This document shows positions 31,750 to 32,464 of a stretch of DNA of 32,464 nt, in pieces. A model generated the notes under the pieces. That model worked only from the letters and a program-made list of their open reading frames with translations. It ran no database searches and was not told the DNA's origin. The stretch comes from CAYYJM01 sp964471755. Lineage in GTDB: Bacteria > Planctomycetota > Planctomycetia > Gemmatales > Gemmataceae. Location: positions 1 to 32,464 of the forward strand of contig CAYYJM010000037.1 in NCBI GenBank assembly GCA_964471755.1, given 5' to 3'. A program made the position numbers and the translations under genes. How positions within the stretch are numbered: position 1 is the stretch's first letter; every line of letters begins with the position of its first letter.

Positions 31750-32464
31750 GCACGTCACTACCCTTGCCATCCCAGACGCGGTACGACCAGGCCGCCCGGT
31801 ATCTGCTGCTCAAGACCGGCTCGCTCCTGTTCGAGTGGCTCCTCGCCAGGACTTCGGATCAGGTCCGTTTCGAGCGCTGGCTGCCGACGGTGCTGACGCT
31901 GCCCGGAGTGCCGGAACGTCTCTGTGACGGCATCGCCCAGATCGCCGACCTCGACCAGGGTGGTCATCCGGTCGCCGCCATCCTGGAGATCCAGACGAAA
32001 CCAGACGCGACCATGCCGGGTCGGCTTCTCCTCGCCGGGTCGCTCATCTGGTTGACGCTCAAGCCGGTCCCGCTGCCGGGAGATCGATTCGATCTGCTCG
32101 GCGTCGTCGTCAATCTGACCGGCATCGGTAATACCGGCCGCTCACGCATTCTGGGTCCTGGCGAGTGGACGTTGAAGCCGGTCGAGCTGGACCTGGAAAC
32201 GCGAGATGCCGGCGAGTGTCTGGACGTGATCGCGGCAGGAGGTGCGCCGCGCGAACTGTTGCCGTTCATTCCGCTGATGAATCGTGGCGGCGAGGCCGAT
32301 ATCATTCGGAGGTGGCGTGAGATCGTCGATGCGGACACCGACCCACGCCGCCGAGCGGACTACACGCTGACACGCCTCTTTGCGGAACGTGTCGATCGGC
32401 TCGACGTCTGGGAGCCAGCGTTGGAGGGCTTTGACGTGATCGAATCGCCGATTATCGCGGAACT
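31746..32464 (+). CDS. Rpn/PD-(D/E)XK nuclease-like protein (3' end cut by window)
   Basis: 239 codons are visible from the ATG at 31746 to the window end without a stop. The segment D61-G-I-A-Q-I-A-D68 followed by A-A-I-L-E81-I-Q83-T-K-P-D and a later R-L-L-x(5)-W resembles the core of Rpn/YhgA-like (transposase_31) proteins. Those carry a PD-(D/E)XK nuclease-type site with E-x-Q. Some Rpn proteins act as DNA endonucleases that promote recombination. This protein is diverged and I only claim a resemblance. It starts by ATGA overlap with the MFS stop, so it is probably translated from the same mRNA even though its function seems unrelated. Related proteins appear to be expanded in Gemmata-type genomes (general knowledge, not checked here). 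Confidence 0.6.
   Translation, partial: MSTSLPLPSQTRYDQAARYLLLKTGSLLFEWLLARTSDQVRFERWLPTVLTLPGVPERLCDGIAQIADLDQGGHPVAAILEIQTKPDATMPGRLLLAGSLIWLTLKPVPLPGDRFDLLGVVVNLTGIGNTGRSRILGPGEWTLKPVELDLETRDAGECLDVIAAGGAPRELLPFIPLMNRGGEADIIRRWREIVDADTDPRRRADYTLTRLFAERVDRLDVWEPALEGFDVIESPIIAE

Noticed and set aside
30418..31770. 450-codon open frame on the minus strand over the MFS gene
   Set aside because: The translation is hydrophilic and Arg/Glu/Gln-rich, as expected for the complement of a transporter gene. The plus strand shows the MFS motifs and coupled start and stop.
1..32464. CRISPR array, tRNA, rRNA or prophage
   Set aside because: No regularly spaced direct repeats, no cloverleaf-like sequence, no rRNA segments and no phage structural genes were recognised on either strand.

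Overview
The window looks like chromosomal DNA of a planctomycete, most likely from the Gemmataceae. This is inferred from gene content, because no rRNA is present. The supporting signs are strongly GC-rich DNA with GC-biased third codon positions, a DUF1559 pseudopilin-like protein with the H-X9-DG C-terminal motif, a Hanks-type kinase with a fused receiver-like domain, a neutral-ceramidase-like protein, several Gfo/Idh/MocA-type proteins and an Rpn/PD-(D/E)XK-like protein. No tRNA, rRNA, CRISPR array, complete insertion sequence or prophage was seen. A run of 10 N at 29378-29387 marks an assembly gap.

Layout. 1-2184 (minus): a 3'-truncated YgfZ-type folate-binding protein and a LarA/DUF2088-like protein. 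2319-6148 (plus): two small membrane proteins (DUF998-like, DUF1294), a Ser/Thr kinase with a receiver-like tail, and a DUF1559 protein. 6156-12661 (minus): a complete tripartite RND efflux operon in the order permease, adaptor, outer-membrane lipoprotein, behind a good sigma-70-type promoter. 12903-17224 (plus): a second DUF2088 protein, an exported SMP-30/gluconolactonase-like protein, a membrane-anchored TPR-like protein and an RluA/RluD pseudouridine synthase. 17280-17657 (minus): a short HTH regulator. 17888-21159 (plus): a BshB1-like deacetylase, a 77-residue unknown protein, a XerC/D recombinase and an exported thioredoxin-TPR protein. 21265-24280 (minus): an ABC exporter-like protein with a badly degenerate ATPase, translationally coupled to a CysQ-like phosphatase. 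24429-26649: a ceramidase-like protein and CutC, converging with a 20-bp overlap. 26650-27561: a leader region with a possible small ORF and hairpin, then Hsp20 and a clear intrinsic terminator. 27673-32464 (plus): five genes in a row, each overlapping the next by ATGA. They encode two Gfo/Idh-like proteins, an HpcH/HpaI aldolase, an MFS transporter and an Rpn-like protein that runs off the window.

The most unusual features are three. First, a GC-rich palindromic repeat family occurs at four places, fills two convergent gene junctions and supplies the ends of two reading frames. Second, the ABC-type protein has lost its Walker A, signature and Walker B consensus residues. Third, in the tightly coupled 27673-32464 operon both oxidoreductase-like proteins lack the classic dinucleotide-binding glycine motif. 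The operon looks like uptake and breakdown of a sugar acid or related carbon source, but its substrate cannot be told from sequence alone.
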